Below, in pieces: positions 1 to 7,468 of a DNA stretch of 64,000 bases (positions are counted from its first letter, which is position 1; every line of letters starts with the position of its first letter). A program made the translations under genes and the position numbers. The stretch lies in contig NZ_CP029192.1 in NCBI RefSeq assembly GCF_008642315.1, forward strand, positions 4,464,001 through 4,528,000. The letters run 5' to 3'. Source of the stretch: Streptomyces venezuelae. GTDB taxonomy: Bacteria > Actinomycetota > Actinomycetes > Streptomycetales > Streptomycetaceae. The notes beneath the pieces were generated by a model. The model saw only the letters and a program-made list of their open reading frames with translations, had not been told where the DNA came from and did not search any database.

Positions 1-381
1 CGACTTGATCGGGTCCTTGTAGTAACCCGCCACGCCGTCGTTGAGGATCTTGCTGCTGGTGCCCGCCTTGACCAGCACCTCGCCGCTGCCCATCGCGGGT
101 ACGTGCAGGAAGCCGATGCCGTCCTTGGTGTCGATGGAGCCGGGGCCGCTCGCCCAGTGGTCGCGCACGCGGTCGCCCTGCTTGTGCGCCTCGCGGTCCG
201 CTATGACGTTCGTCCACCACAGGGAGTAGACGACGAAGAGCCCGAGCACGAGGCCCGCGGTGATGAGGAGTTCACCGAAGACGCTGACCGCGGTGGCGAT
301 GGGACCGCGGGCGCGGCGCCGCGGGGCGGGGGCCGGCGCGGGCGCCTCGTCCTGCTTCTCGTCATCGGTCGTGGCTGCCAC
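1..381 (-). CDS. class E sortase, N-terminal part (cut by window edge)
   Basis: The first 127 codons of a membrane-anchored sortase that runs off the left edge. A GTG start at 381 sits 24 bp after the stop of the next sortase upstream, and an in-frame TAG lies just before it, which limits the start choice. A short Ala/Pro/Arg-rich cytoplasmic tail is followed by one membrane segment at about residues 30-52 ending in LWW, then the start of the extracellular domain containing GFLHVPAMG, the same lead-in seen in the two complete sortases of this cluster. The TLTTC catalytic motif lies outside the window. Class E sortases in Streptomyces anchor LAXTG proteins such as chaplins to peptidoglycan. 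Probably the third gene of the same minus-strand transcription unit. Confidence 0.8.
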   Translation of the reverse strand, partial: MAATTDDEKQDEAPAPAPAPRRRARGPIATAVSVFGELLITAGLVLGLFVVYSLWWTNVIADREAHKQGDRVRDHWASGPGSIDTKDGIGFLHVPAMGSGEVLVKAGTSSKILNDGVAGYYKDPIKS

Positions 382-405
382 TGGTTCCGCCCCGTTCTCA
401 CCGTT

Positions 406-1689
406 CTAGTTCACGAGCGCGCTCGGTTTGCCCTTGTCGCGCGGTCGCTCCTCGACCATCTTGCCCCAGACGATCATTCGATACTTACTCGTGAATTCCG
501 GGGTACAGGTGGTCAGTGTGATGTACCGGCCGGGTTTGGTGAAGCCCGAACCCGGCGGAACGGGACCGATCACGCTCGTGTTGCTGGGCGCGGTCTGCGG
601 CAGGATGCTCGCCATCTTGTAGACGAAGTACTTGTCCTGCGTCTCCACGACGATCGGATCGCCCGGCTCCAGGCGGTTGATGTACCGGAACGGCTCGCCG
701 TGCGTGTTCCGGTGGCCCGCGACCGCGAAGTTGCCCTTCTCGGCCTCCGGCATCGCGGTCTTGGTGGCGCCCTCGTTGTAGTGGCCGACCATGCCGCGGT
801 CGAGGACCTTCTGCTTGTCGATGCCCTCGGCGACCGGCACGACGACGTCCAGGCGTGGAATGTGGAGGAGAGCGAAGCCCTGTCCGGGCTCGAAGCTGCC
901 GGGTTTGCCCTTGCCCTTCGCCCAGCTCTCCTGGAGGTCGTGCGCGGCTCCGTCGGCCTGCTGCTGGGCACGGATGTTCGTCCACCAGAGCTGGTACGTG
1001 ACGAAGAGGAGCATCAGGACGCCGACCGTGATGAAGACTTCGCCCAGCCCTCGGCTGATCACCGCGCCGGGAGACGGCCTGCGGGCACGCTCCGCGCGGC
1101 GGGCCTCGACGCGTGACAGGGGGGCGGCGCCCGGGCGGGGCTCAGGGCGAGGCTCCGCGGGCCGCGTGCCGCCCTTCTTGGCGGCCTTGCGGCGGGCGGC
1201 CCGGCCTTCGGTGGATGGTTCCGCTATTCGCCGGGTGTCGGAGGTCCGTAGGCCCACGGTCTCGTCGTCGAGGACGGGGGCGGGCTGTTCCGGGGCGTAG
1301 GCGCCGTACAGCTGCTCGTACGTGGGCTCGGGGGCGTGCTGTGGCTCTTGCTGTTGACCCCCGTACCAGTCGCGGTCGTACCCCTCGGGGTCGTACCACT
1401 CCTGTTCCGGCTCAGCGGGTGTCTCATGACCGGGCGGTGTCTGGTGACCGGGCGGTGTCTGCGGGCCGCCAGACGCCTGCGGACCGCCAGGTGCCTGCTG
1501 CTCCGGCTCCGCGCTGCCGCTGCCACCGCCGCTGCGGAACCACGGCGAGGGGTGCTGCCCCGGCAGCGGATCCGTCAGGGGGTCCTCCAGGTGATCGACC
1601 GCCGCCTCGAACGCACCGTCCTCCCCGTACGCGTCATGCGCGTCGTACGGGGCTCCGGAGGAGTCGCGCTCGGGGCGCAGGGCGGTCAC
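406..1689 (-). CDS. class E sortase with long Pro/Gln-rich cytoplasmic tail
   Basis: Transpeptidase that covalently anchors surface proteins to the cell wall. GTG start at 1689 overlaps the pabA stop by four bases (GTGA); a longer reading frame continues upstream but only through pabA in another frame. 427 aa: residues 1-205 are a disordered, Pro/Gln/Gly/Glu-rich cytoplasmic tail; one transmembrane helix spans about 209-236; the extracellular sortase domain follows. Catalytic residues visible are His326 in AVAGHRNTHG, Cys395 in TLTTC and Arg404 in KYRMIVWG. TLTTC is the class E signature. The tail is much longer than in the sibling sortase at 2562-3257, so it may be an interaction module; that is inference. 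Substrates with LAXTG tails were not found in this window. Confidence 0.9.
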   Translation of the reverse strand: MTALRPERDSSGAPYDAHDAYGEDGAFEAAVDHLEDPLTDPLPGQHPSPWFRSGGGSGSAEPEQQAPGGPQASGGPQTPPGHQTPPGHETPAEPEQEWYDPEGYDRDWYGGQQQEPQHAPEPTYEQLYGAYAPEQPAPVLDDETVGLRTSDTRRIAEPSTEGRAARRKAAKKGGTRPAEPRPEPRPGAAPLSRVEARRAERARRPSPGAVISRGLGEVFITVGVLMLLFVTYQLWWTNIRAQQQADGAAHDLQESWAKGKGKPGSFEPGQGFALLHIPRLDVVVPVAEGIDKQKVLDRGMVGHYNEGATKTAMPEAEKGNFAVAGHRNTHGEPFRYINRLEPGDPIVVETQDKYFVYKMASILPQTAPSNTSVIGPVPPGSGFTKPGRYITLTTCTPEFTSKYRMIVWGKMVEERPRDKGKPSALVN

Positions 1690-2351
1690 GCCGTGGCCCT
1701 GCCCACCACCGGGGCGAGCCCGCTCGACCGGGCGACGGCGCCGGTGTCTCCGCACTCCGCCAGCCAGTTGGCCAGCATGAGGTGACCGTGCTCGGTCAGC
1801 ACCGACTCCGGGTGGAACTGGACGCCCTCGACCGCGAGTTCCCGGTGGCGCAGGCCCATGATGATGCCGTCCTCCGTGCGCGCGGTGACCTCCAGGTCGG
1901 CAGGGACGGTGGCGGGCTCTGCGGCGAGCGAGTGGTAGCGGGTCGCCGTGAACGGGGACGGCAGGCCGGCGAAGACACCCTTGCCCTCGTGGCGGACGAG
2001 CGACGTCTTGCCGTGCAGGAGCTCGGGCGCACGGTCCACCACACCGCCGTACGCCACGGCCATGGACTGCATGCCGAGGCAGACACCGAAGACGGGCACG
2101 CCGGTCGCGGCGCAGTGCCGCACCATCTCGACGCAGACGCCCGCCTGTTCCGGAGTGCCGGGGCCCGGCGAGAGGAGCACGCCGTCGAAGCCGTCCTGCG
2201 CGTGCCGCAGCTCGACCTCGTCGTTGCGCAGCACCTCGCACTCGGCACCCAGCTGGTACAGGTACTGGACGAGGTTGAAGACGAAGCTGTCGTAGTTGTC
2301 CACGACGAGAATGCGGGTCCGGGTGCGGCTCATGCCGCCGACGGCGCTCAC
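1686..2351 (-). CDS. pabA: aminodeoxychorismate/anthranilate synthase glutaminase subunit
   Basis: Class I glutamine amidotransferase that supplies ammonia to a chorismate-using synthase, for folate (p-aminobenzoate) or tryptophan. Chosen start is GTG 2351, which overlaps the stop of the small upstream membrane gene (GTGA), giving 221 aa; ATG 2333 (215 aa) is an alternative close to the family norm. The catalytic triad is visible: Cys91 in GVCLGMQ, His180 and Glu182 in QFHPES. An oxyanion-loop motif SPGPGTP lies at about 61-67. No synthase partner (pabB/trpE) is adjacent. Translational coupling on both sides ties it to sortase genes, an odd but apparently conserved Streptomyces arrangement. 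Whether it serves folate, tryptophan or both cannot be decided from the sequence. Confidence 0.9.
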   Translation of the reverse strand: MSAVGGMSRTRTRILVVDNYDSFVFNLVQYLYQLGAECEVLRNDEVELRHAQDGFDGVLLSPGPGTPEQAGVCVEMVRHCAATGVPVFGVCLGMQSMAVAYGGVVDRAPELLHGKTSLVRHEGKGVFAGLPSPFTATRYHSLAAEPATVPADLEVTARTEDGIIMGLRHRELAVEGVQFHPESVLTEHGHLMLANWLAECGDTGAVARSSGLAPVVGRATA

Positions 2352-2509
2352 TGGCCGTCCACCGTGACGTCGTTGAAGGGCAGCAGCGGCTCGGCCCACG
2401 GGAAGACGTACTGGAACAGCACGTAGACCATGGCGAGAACGAGCACCAGGGAAATCAGTGCCCTCACCCATGCGTTTCCCGGCAGATGCCGCCAGATCCA
2501 GCCGTACAT
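2348..2509 (-). CDS. small single-pass membrane protein
   Basis: A 53-aa protein read from ATG 2509 with a good GGAAGGGA ribosome site upstream. It begins MYGWIWRHLPG, has one hydrophobic helix at about residues 14-36 (rich in Leu, Val, Phe and Tyr) and ends with a short acidic tail. Its stop overlaps the GTG of pabA, so it is translationally coupled to pabA and lies between two class E sortase genes. I do not know its function; the position and size resemble the hypothetical small membrane protein found in the sortase region of other Streptomyces. The reading frame extends 16 codons further upstream, but that part lacks a better start. Confidence 0.7.
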   Translation of the reverse strand: MYGWIWRHLPGNAWVRALISLVLVLAMVYVLFQYVFPWAEPLLPFNDVTVDGQ

Positions 2510-2561
2510 GCCGTCCCTTCCGTCGCGTACGGCCAGGCCTCCCTCGCCGTACCGCACCAGA

Positions 2562-3257
2562 CTAACGGCGCAGTGCCTCCGGTTTCCCGGCCTCCACGGG
2601 CTGGGTCGCGTCCAGATGTGCCCAGGCGATCAGCCGGTGACTGTGGCCCCACTCTGGTTCACAGGTCGTAAGGGTGAGGTAACGGCCCGGGCCGTCATAG
2701 CCGGATTTGCGCGGCACGGGATCAATGACGTCGATGTCGCCGGGGAGCGTCTTGTAGGGCTTCTTGTCGATGCGGTACGTGAACCAGGTCGCGCCGTCGG
2801 TGAGGACCACCGCGTCGCCGGGGCGCAGTTTCGGGAAGTCCTTGAACGGGTCGCCGTAGGTGCGGCGGTGGCCTGCCACGGCGAAGTTGCCCTTCTGGCC
2901 GAGGCGGGCGGTGGAGGCGTAGTGGCCGAGGCCCTTCTTGAGGACGTCGGTGCCGGTGCCGTGGAGCACGGGCTTGTTCCACGTGAAACCAAAGCGCGGG
3001 ATGTACATGACCGCGAAGGCCTTGCCGTCTTTGTAGGGGGCGGGCTCGTCCGGCGAGTCCGTGGAGCTCTCGGCGGACGTTCCCGAGGCGACCGCTCCTT
3101 GCGCCCACCGGTCCTGCAACTGGTCGATCTCGCTGTCCATGGCGTTGTCGGCCTTCACGCCGGTCCAGAACAGGACGTAGGCGACGAAGAGCACGATCAG
3201 CGTGCCGACGGTGATGCACAGTTCGCTGAACGTCCTGACCAGCACGCGCACGGACAC
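2562..3257 (-). CDS. class E sortase
   Basis: 231-aa membrane-anchored cysteine transpeptidase. GTG 3257 follows a strong purine-rich ribosome site (GGGGGGA). Residues 1-9 are cytoplasmic, about 11-32 form the membrane anchor, and residues 60-231 carry the sortase fold. Catalytic His130 in AVAGHRRTYG, Cys199 in TLTTC and Arg208 in SHRLIAW are all present, so the enzyme looks active. It is the minimal version of the family in this cluster, without the long N-terminal tail of the 427-aa paralogue. It is the first sortase of the minus-strand run sortase, small membrane protein, pabA, sortase, sortase. A near-perfect parS sequence (one mismatch) lies inside the gene at 2976-2989. Confidence 0.92.
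   Translation of the reverse strand: MSVRVLVRTFSELCITVGTLIVLFVAYVLFWTGVKADNAMDSEIDQLQDRWAQGAVASGTSAESSTDSPDEPAPYKDGKAFAVMYIPRFGFTWNKPVLHGTGTDVLKKGLGHYASTARLGQKGNFAVAGHRRTYGDPFKDFPKLRPGDAVVLTDGATWFTYRIDKKPYKTLPGDIDVIDPVPRKSGYDGPGRYLTLTTCEPEWGHSHRLIAWAHLDATQPVEAGKPEALRR
2976..2989. other. degenerate parS site inside sortase gene
   Basis: GTTCCACGTGAAAC differs by one base from the parS palindrome GTTTCACGTGAAAC. It falls in codons for FTWNKP of the sortase. One-mismatch sites can still bind ParB, more weakly; binding here is inferred. Confidence 0.5.
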
Positions 3258-3286
3258 GGGTCCCCCCAGGTGCGGCTACTCGCGGG

Positions 3287-4057
3287 CTACTCCACGGGCT
3301 TCGCGTAGTGGAGATCCACTGTGCCCGAGTAGCCGGGAAGAGTCACCGCTCCGTCGTCGTCCACTTTCCAGCCAAGACCGTACGCGTTGACGTAGAGCAT
3401 GTAGTTCTGGATCTCGGGAGAGGCCGTGAGGGCGGTCCTGAGCTTGTCGGGGTCACCGACCGCGGTCACCTTGTACGGCGGGGAGTAGACGCGGCCCTGG
3501 AGGATCAGGGTGTTGCCGACGCAGCGCACGGCGCTGGTGGAGATCAGGCGCTGATCCATGACCTTGATGCCTTTGGCTCCGCCCTTCCACAGGGCGTTCA
3601 CCACGGCCTGGAGGTCCTGCTGGTGGATGACCAGGTCGTTGGGCTGGGGCTCGGGGTAGCCGGGGAGCTTGGCGGTGGCGTCGGGCGGGGCGTCGGCGAG
3701 GGTGACCGTGACGGCCTTGCCGCTGAGCTTCTTGGTGCCGGCGTTCTCCTCGAGCGCCTCGAGCCGGGCGTCGTCCGCCTTGGTGCCGCCGCCGTCGCGC
3801 TGGGCGAGCGACTCGACGTCGTCGCGCAGGCTGCCGTTGGACTCGTCGAGGGCGCCGTTCTTGTGGCTGCGCTCCTGAATGAGGTCGGAGAGTTTCAGCA
3901 GCGAGGCGTCGGTACGAATGTTGGTGCCCTTGGCCGTGTTGAAACTGGTGAAGAAGATCAGCCCGGCGAGAGCGAAAACAGCACCCGTAAGCACCCGAAC
4001 CGGACGCCATCGGGGGCGCCGAACGGGACCTTTGTGGGAGTCGGCAGAATTGCTCAA
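3287..4057 (-). CDS. DUF881 family membrane-anchored protein
   Basis: 256-aa protein of the DUF881 family, which occurs near division and sortase genes in actinobacteria and some Firmicutes (the ylxW/ylxX type). TTG 4057 is chosen because AAGGG lies eight bases upstream. A basic N-terminus (residues 1-22) precedes one transmembrane helix at about 23-42; the rest is extracellular, starting with a coiled-coil-like stretch (about 50-105) and continuing into the conserved domain with [20 protein letters not shown] and [15 protein letters not shown]. The function of the family is not established. It is divergent from crgA, which is known to act in septation, so a role in wall or division is a reasonable guess only. 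Confidence 0.85.
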   Translation of the reverse strand: MSNSADSHKGPVRRPRWRPVRVLTGAVFALAGLIFFTSFNTAKGTNIRTDASLLKLSDLIQERSHKNGALDESNGSLRDDVESLAQRDGGGTKADDARLEALEENAGTKKLSGKAVTVTLADAPPDATAKLPGYPEPQPNDLVIHQQDLQAVVNALWKGGAKGIKVMDQRLISTSAVRCVGNTLILQGRVYSPPYKVTAVGDPDKLRTALTASPEIQNYMLYVNAYGLGWKVDDDGAVTLPGYSGTVDLHYAKPVE

Positions 4058-4199
4058 CGTACCCTTATCTCCTTCGACGCCGCGGAAGCACTACGCTAAC
4101 GGACGCCCGGGGGAGGCTTCAGCTCCCCGTGACGTCCCGCCCGGCGCCAGACAACAGTTACCTGCGCGGCCACGCAGCGCATCGACAGGAGAGACCCTC

Positions 4200-4457
4200 G
4201 TGCCGAAGTCACGTATCCGCAAGAAGGCAGACGACTACACGCCGCCGCCCGCGAAGAAGGCGACGAACATCAAGCTGACCAACCGCAGCTGGGTGGCTCC
4301 GGTGATGCTGGCGATGTTCCTCATCGGCCTCGCCTGGATCGTTGTCTTCTACGTCACGGACGGCAAGCTGCCGATCGATCCGCTGGGCAACTGGAACATC
4401 GTGGTGGGCTTCGGCTTCATCGCCGCGGGGTTCGGCGTCTCCACCCAGTGGAAGTAG
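4200..4457 (+). CDS. crgA: cell division regulator CrgA
   Basis: 85-aa membrane protein that controls septum placement and Z-ring stability in Streptomyces and recruits wall enzymes in mycobacteria. GTG 4200 follows an AGGAGA ribosome site. The N-terminus [13 protein letters not shown] is the hallmark of the family, followed by two transmembrane helices at about residues 33-52 and 63-81 and a very short C-terminus ending STQWK. Length matches the usual 84 aa. It is divergent from the DUF881 gene and convergent with the rhomboid protease gene; the 286-bp gap downstream carries a cluster of DnaA boxes. Confidence 0.97.
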   Translation: MPKSRIRKKADDYTPPPAKKATNIKLTNRSWVAPVMLAMFLIGLAWIVVFYVTDGKLPIDPLGNWNIVVGFGFIAAGFGVSTQWK

Positions 4458-4534
4458 ACCTCCCCGGTCGACCCCGTGGAAGCAGGCCTCCCGGTCGAGC
4501 GCATGCCCTGCGCTGACGCAAGCCTTGCCCTGAG

Positions 4535-4733
4535 TTATCCACAGCGCTATCCACATGGGGAAAAGGTCTGAAGATCTGTGGATAACCTTCGCCCGGTTGA
4601 CGCCGGTGTGACTGGTAGACCGAAACTCTGTTCGCCGCTCGCCCCTTGTCCTTCCTGGGGAAACCCAGGTCAGCGACAGGGGGCACGGTTGTTCCCCACA
4701 GCATGCACAAGATCCGGCACACGCTGTGGACAA
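4535..4733. promoter_or_regulatory. DnaA-box cluster outside oriC (crgA-rhomboid gap)
   Basis: In the gap between convergent crgA and the rhomboid gene there are TTATCCACA (4535-4543), CTATCCACA (4547-4555), TGTGGATAA (4577-4585) and TGTGGACAA (4725-4733), plus a weaker TTCCCCACA near 4691. The first three sit within about 50 bp with near-helical spacing, and the last is a perfect preferred Streptomyces box. A cluster called H69 near this place in S. coelicolor has been described as a DnaA-binding region; that this is its counterpart is from memory. Confidence 0.75.
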
Positions 4734-4743
4734 CGTCGATACG

Positions 4744-5637
4744 TCAGGTGAGCTCGGCGGTCCTCACCAGGACCATGACCACCGTCGCGAGCAGCACCAG
4801 CGCACAGCTGCCGTACTGAATGAGGTTCCGCCGTTCGCGGGGCGCGTGCACCATCGCGTAGCCGACGATGAGACCGCCGGCGAGCCCGCCCACGTGCGCC
4901 TGCCACGCGATGTTGGGCCAGAAAATGGTGATCGCCATGTTGATCGCGAGCAGCGCGATGACCGGCCGCATGTCGTAGTTCAGGCGCCGCATCAGGATGG
5001 CGGTCGCACCGAACAGACCGAAGATGGCGCCGGACGCTCCGACCGAGGGCTGGTTCGGCTCTGCGAGGAGATACGTCAGTGCGCTGCCGGTGAGACCCGA
5101 CACGGCGTAGAGCGCGAGGTAGCGGACGCGGCCGAGCGCGGCTTCCAGCGGGCCGCCGATCCACCACAGGCTGAGCATGTTGAACGCGATGTGCATGTAG
5201 CTGCTGTGCAGGAACATCGACGTCACCAGGCGGTACCACTGGCCCTCGGCGACGCCTCCGACCGAGCCGTCCGTGACGATGGCTTGGCCCAGCAGAGAGA
5301 ACCGTTCGGTGAAGCTGTACCCCACCGTCTCCTGCACAAGGAACAGCGCGAGGTTCAACCCGACCAGGACCTTGGTGACCAGGCGCGGGTCGGCGGCGAC
5401 CGTGCCGCCCGCGACCGTGCGCGGCTGGTTCGCCGTCGGCGCGTGGCCGGTGCCCGATCCGTCACGGACGCACTCGGGGCACTGGAAGCCGACCGAGGCG
5501 CTGATCATGCATTCGGGGCAGATGGGGCGCTCGCAGCGCGTGCAGGTGATGCCGGTCTCCCGGTCCGGATGCCGGTAGCAGGAGGGCACACCCGACGCCC
5601 CCTGGGGCTCCTTCGGGCTGCCTGGCGCCTGGTCCAT
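4744..5637 (-). CDS. rhomboid intramembrane serine protease with N-terminal zinc finger
   Basis: 297-aa polytopic membrane protease. Residues 20-56 hold a B-box-like zinc-binding segment with pattern CYRHPD, CTRC, CPEC and CPEC, followed by a linker and six or seven transmembrane helices from about residue 86. The catalytic dyad is visible: Ser202 in GASGAIFG and His248 in WQAHVGG; the HxxxN motif HIAFNM lies at 149-154. Rhomboids with this N-terminal finger are typical of actinobacteria. ATG 5637 is used. It ends only about ten bases from a perfect DnaA box and converges on crgA. Substrates are unknown. Confidence 0.93.
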   Translation of the reverse strand: MDQAPGSPKEPQGASGVPSCYRHPDRETGITCTRCERPICPECMISASVGFQCPECVRDGSGTGHAPTANQPRTVAGGTVAADPRLVTKVLVGLNLALFLVQETVGYSFTERFSLLGQAIVTDGSVGGVAEGQWYRLVTSMFLHSSYMHIAFNMLSLWWIGGPLEAALGRVRYLALYAVSGLTGSALTYLLAEPNQPSVGASGAIFGLFGATAILMRRLNYDMRPVIALLAINMAITIFWPNIAWQAHVGGLAGGLIVGYAMVHAPRERRNLIQYGSCALVLLATVVMVLVRTAELT

Positions 5638-5691
5638 GGGGTCCCCTCAATCTCCGTACGAAGGCACTGCGACGGCACACGTGGCAACGCG

Positions 5692-5725
5692 CCGCCCCGC
5701 CCTTCCTTACGGATGGGCGGGGCGG
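5692..5725. terminator. hairpin downstream of cyclophilin gene
   Basis: Perfect 11-bp inverted repeat CCGCCCCGCCC / GGGCGGGGCGG with a 12-nt loop, between the cyclophilin stop and the rhomboid start. It probably ends the cyclophilin transcript on the minus strand; there is no long U-tract on that side. Confidence 0.6.
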
Positions 5726-5761
5726 TTTGGTTCCCTCGCGGTACGCGTGGGTACGCGCAGG

Positions 5762-6295
5762 TCAGGCGTCGCGGGTCTCGATGACCACGGACTCGATGAC
5801 CACGTCGTTGACCGGGCGGTCGGTGCGCGGGTTGGTCTGGGTGCCACCGATGGCGTCCACGACCTTCTTGCTGGCGTCGTTGGTGACCTCGCCGAAGATC
5901 GTGTGCTTGCGGGTCAGCCACGCCGTCGGCGAGACAGTCACGAAGAACTGCGAGCCGTTGGTGCCCGGACCGGCGTTGGCCATGGCCAGCAGGTAGGGCT
6001 TGTCGAAAGCGAGGTCCGGGTGGAACTCGTCCTCGAACTCGTAGCCCGGCCCACCCGTGCCGTTGCCCAGCGGGTCACCGCCCTGGATCATGAAGCCGCT
6101 GATCACCCGGTGGAAGACCGTTCCGTCGTACAGGCGGTCCGAGGTCTTCTTGCCGGTCGCGGGGTGAACCCACTCGCGCTCGCCCTGGGCGAGCTCAACA
6201 AAGTTCTTGACCGTCTTGGGCGCGTGATTCGGCAGAAGCCGGACCTCGATGTCGCCCTGGTTGGTCTTCAGGGTGGCGTAAAGCTGCTCAGCCAC
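5762..6295 (-). CDS. cyclophilin-type peptidyl-prolyl cis-trans isomerase
   Basis: 177-aa cytoplasmic protein-folding enzyme. GTG 6295 (reading MAEQLYATLKTNQGDIEV) follows GGAAGG. The cyclophilin core is intact: FHRVISGFMIQGGDP at about 61-75 contains the active-site Arg, Phe, Met and Gln, and NGSQFFVT at about 113-120 contains the second Phe. There is no signal peptide, so it acts in the cytosol. It stands alone between the rhomboid gene (same strand) and a divergent DUF5324 gene. The sequence has the longer loop VHPATGKKTSDRLYDG between strands, as in other Streptomyces cyclophilins of this location. Confidence 0.95.
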   Translation of the reverse strand: MAEQLYATLKTNQGDIEVRLLPNHAPKTVKNFVELAQGEREWVHPATGKKTSDRLYDGTVFHRVISGFMIQGGDPLGNGTGGPGYEFEDEFHPDLAFDKPYLLAMANAGPGTNGSQFFVTVSPTAWLTRKHTIFGEVTNDASKKVVDAIGGTQTNPRTDRPVNDVVIESVVIETRDA

Positions 6296-6596
6296 GATCT
6301 GCCTTCCGTTGTCTTCTGTGACCCCCCGATCCTCGCACGGACCGGATTGGGACGAGTAGCCACCGACTGGGCGCGCGCCGCATCGATCCGTGGCATTGTC
6401 GGCCGGGAGTTCTCCGCTGCAGAGATTTTGCCTGGTTCAGAGAGTGAAACGCTCAAAAAAAGGAACTCAGGATGCCGGGGTCAGCTTCCATGACCCGGAT
6501 GCCCGCCCTCGCATGTCATCGGAGCGATCCGAAAGGCATGATCCCTGAAAGGGTGGAAAGGTGACATACCTATACGCCACCGAGGAGGAGGATCCC
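6296..6596. other. divergent intergenic region
   Basis: About 300 bp between the divergent cyclophilin and DUF5324 genes. It must hold both promoters, but I see no convincing -35/-10 pair, operator palindrome or small ORF. An A-rich run (AAAAAAAGG near 6455) is unusual for this GC content. Confidence 0.4.
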
Positions 6597-7316
6597 GTGA
6601 CCCGCATCGACAGCGTGCGCGCCGCGACCGGCTCGGCCAAGGACAGCGTGCGTCACGCCGCGGACGCGGTGGCACCTTACGCCGACACGGCCAAGGACCG
6701 GGCCACTCACTACGCCCACGAAGCGCGCGTACGACTCGCACCCAAGGTGTCTTCTGCTGCCCAGCAGGCCGCCGAACAGGCCCGCGTGCAGTACAGCGCC
6801 CACGTCGCCCCCCGTGTCGAGCAGGCCCGCACCCACGTGCCGCCGAAGGTCGACCACGCCGCGCACGAAGCCGCTGCCCGTACCCGCAAGGCCGCCCGTC
6901 AGGCCGCCGACTACTCCAAGCCCCGCATCGAGCACGCGGTCGCCGCCGCGCAGCCCGTCCGCGAGGAGGCCACGTCCCGTGGCACGGCGGCTCTCGCCGC
7001 GCTGCGCGGTCAGGTCTCGGCGAAGGAGATCCAGCGCCTGGCCCGCAAGCACGAGCGCCGGGCCAAGAGGGGCCGCCTCGCCAAGCGGCTCGCCGTCATC
7101 GGCCTTCTCGCCGGCGGCGCCGTGGCCGCGTGGAAGTGGTGGGACAAGCAGGCCAACCCCGACTGGCTGGTCGAGCCGCCCGCGGCCACGGAGGTGCCGG
7201 ACAGCACCCCGCTGACCTCGGTCGACGGCAGCGGCCAGGCCGCCCTCGACCCCGAGGTGCAGGCCAAGCAGGCGGAGGCCGAGGCAGAGGCGAAGGACCG
7301 CGACAAGCGGAGCTGA
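6597..7316 (+). CDS. DUF5324 family membrane protein
   Basis: 239-aa protein beginning MTRIDSVRAATGSAKDSV. GTG 6597 is chosen because GAGGAGGAGGAT lies just upstream; an earlier in-frame GTG at 6561 has its purine tract too close. Residues 1-165 form a long Ala-rich amphipathic helical region with repeating HAA, QAA and VEQA patterns, likely coiled coil. A single transmembrane helix is at about 175-193, and an acidic Glu/Ala/Lys tail follows. The family is Streptomyces-specific and uncharacterised. A GC-rich hairpin and a perfect parS site follow the stop. Confidence 0.8.
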   Translation: MTRIDSVRAATGSAKDSVRHAADAVAPYADTAKDRATHYAHEARVRLAPKVSSAAQQAAEQARVQYSAHVAPRVEQARTHVPPKVDHAAHEAAARTRKAARQAADYSKPRIEHAVAAAQPVREEATSRGTAALAALRGQVSAKEIQRLARKHERRAKRGRLAKRLAVIGLLAGGAVAAWKWWDKQANPDWLVEPPAATEVPDSTPLTSVDGSGQAALDPEVQAKQAEAEAEAKDRDKRS

Positions 7317-7352
7317 CGCGACAAGCGGGGCTGACGCCGCGTACGACGCCGT

Positions 7353-7383
7353 GGGGCGGGGGGCCGGGTGGTCCGCCCGCCCC
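7353..7383 (+). terminator. GC-rich hairpin after DUF5324 gene
   Basis: GGGGCGGG (7353-7360) pairs perfectly with CCCGCCCC (7376-7383), 37 bp after the stop at 7316 and 5 bp before a parS site. Confidence 0.6.
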
Positions 7384-7388
7384 GCGTT

Positions 7389-7402
7389 GTTTCACGTGAA
7401 AC
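7389..7402. other. parS: parS centromere site
   Basis: Perfect 14-bp palindrome GTTTCACGTGAAAC, the ParB binding site. It lies in the gap between the DUF5324 gene and the PLP decarboxylase, directly after the hairpin that ends the former. About 18 kb from oriC. Confidence 0.95.
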
Positions 7403-7468
7403 ACCGCTCGCCCCGTGGTCTCCGGCGACCGCTGGTTGGTGCACGGAGGAAGGGGAACTGCTCCTGGC

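Noticed and set aside
1..3257. Triple sortases as a pilus gene cluster
   Set aside because: Class E TLTTC signatures and absence of any pilin or LPXTG protein nearby point to housekeeping-type sortases.
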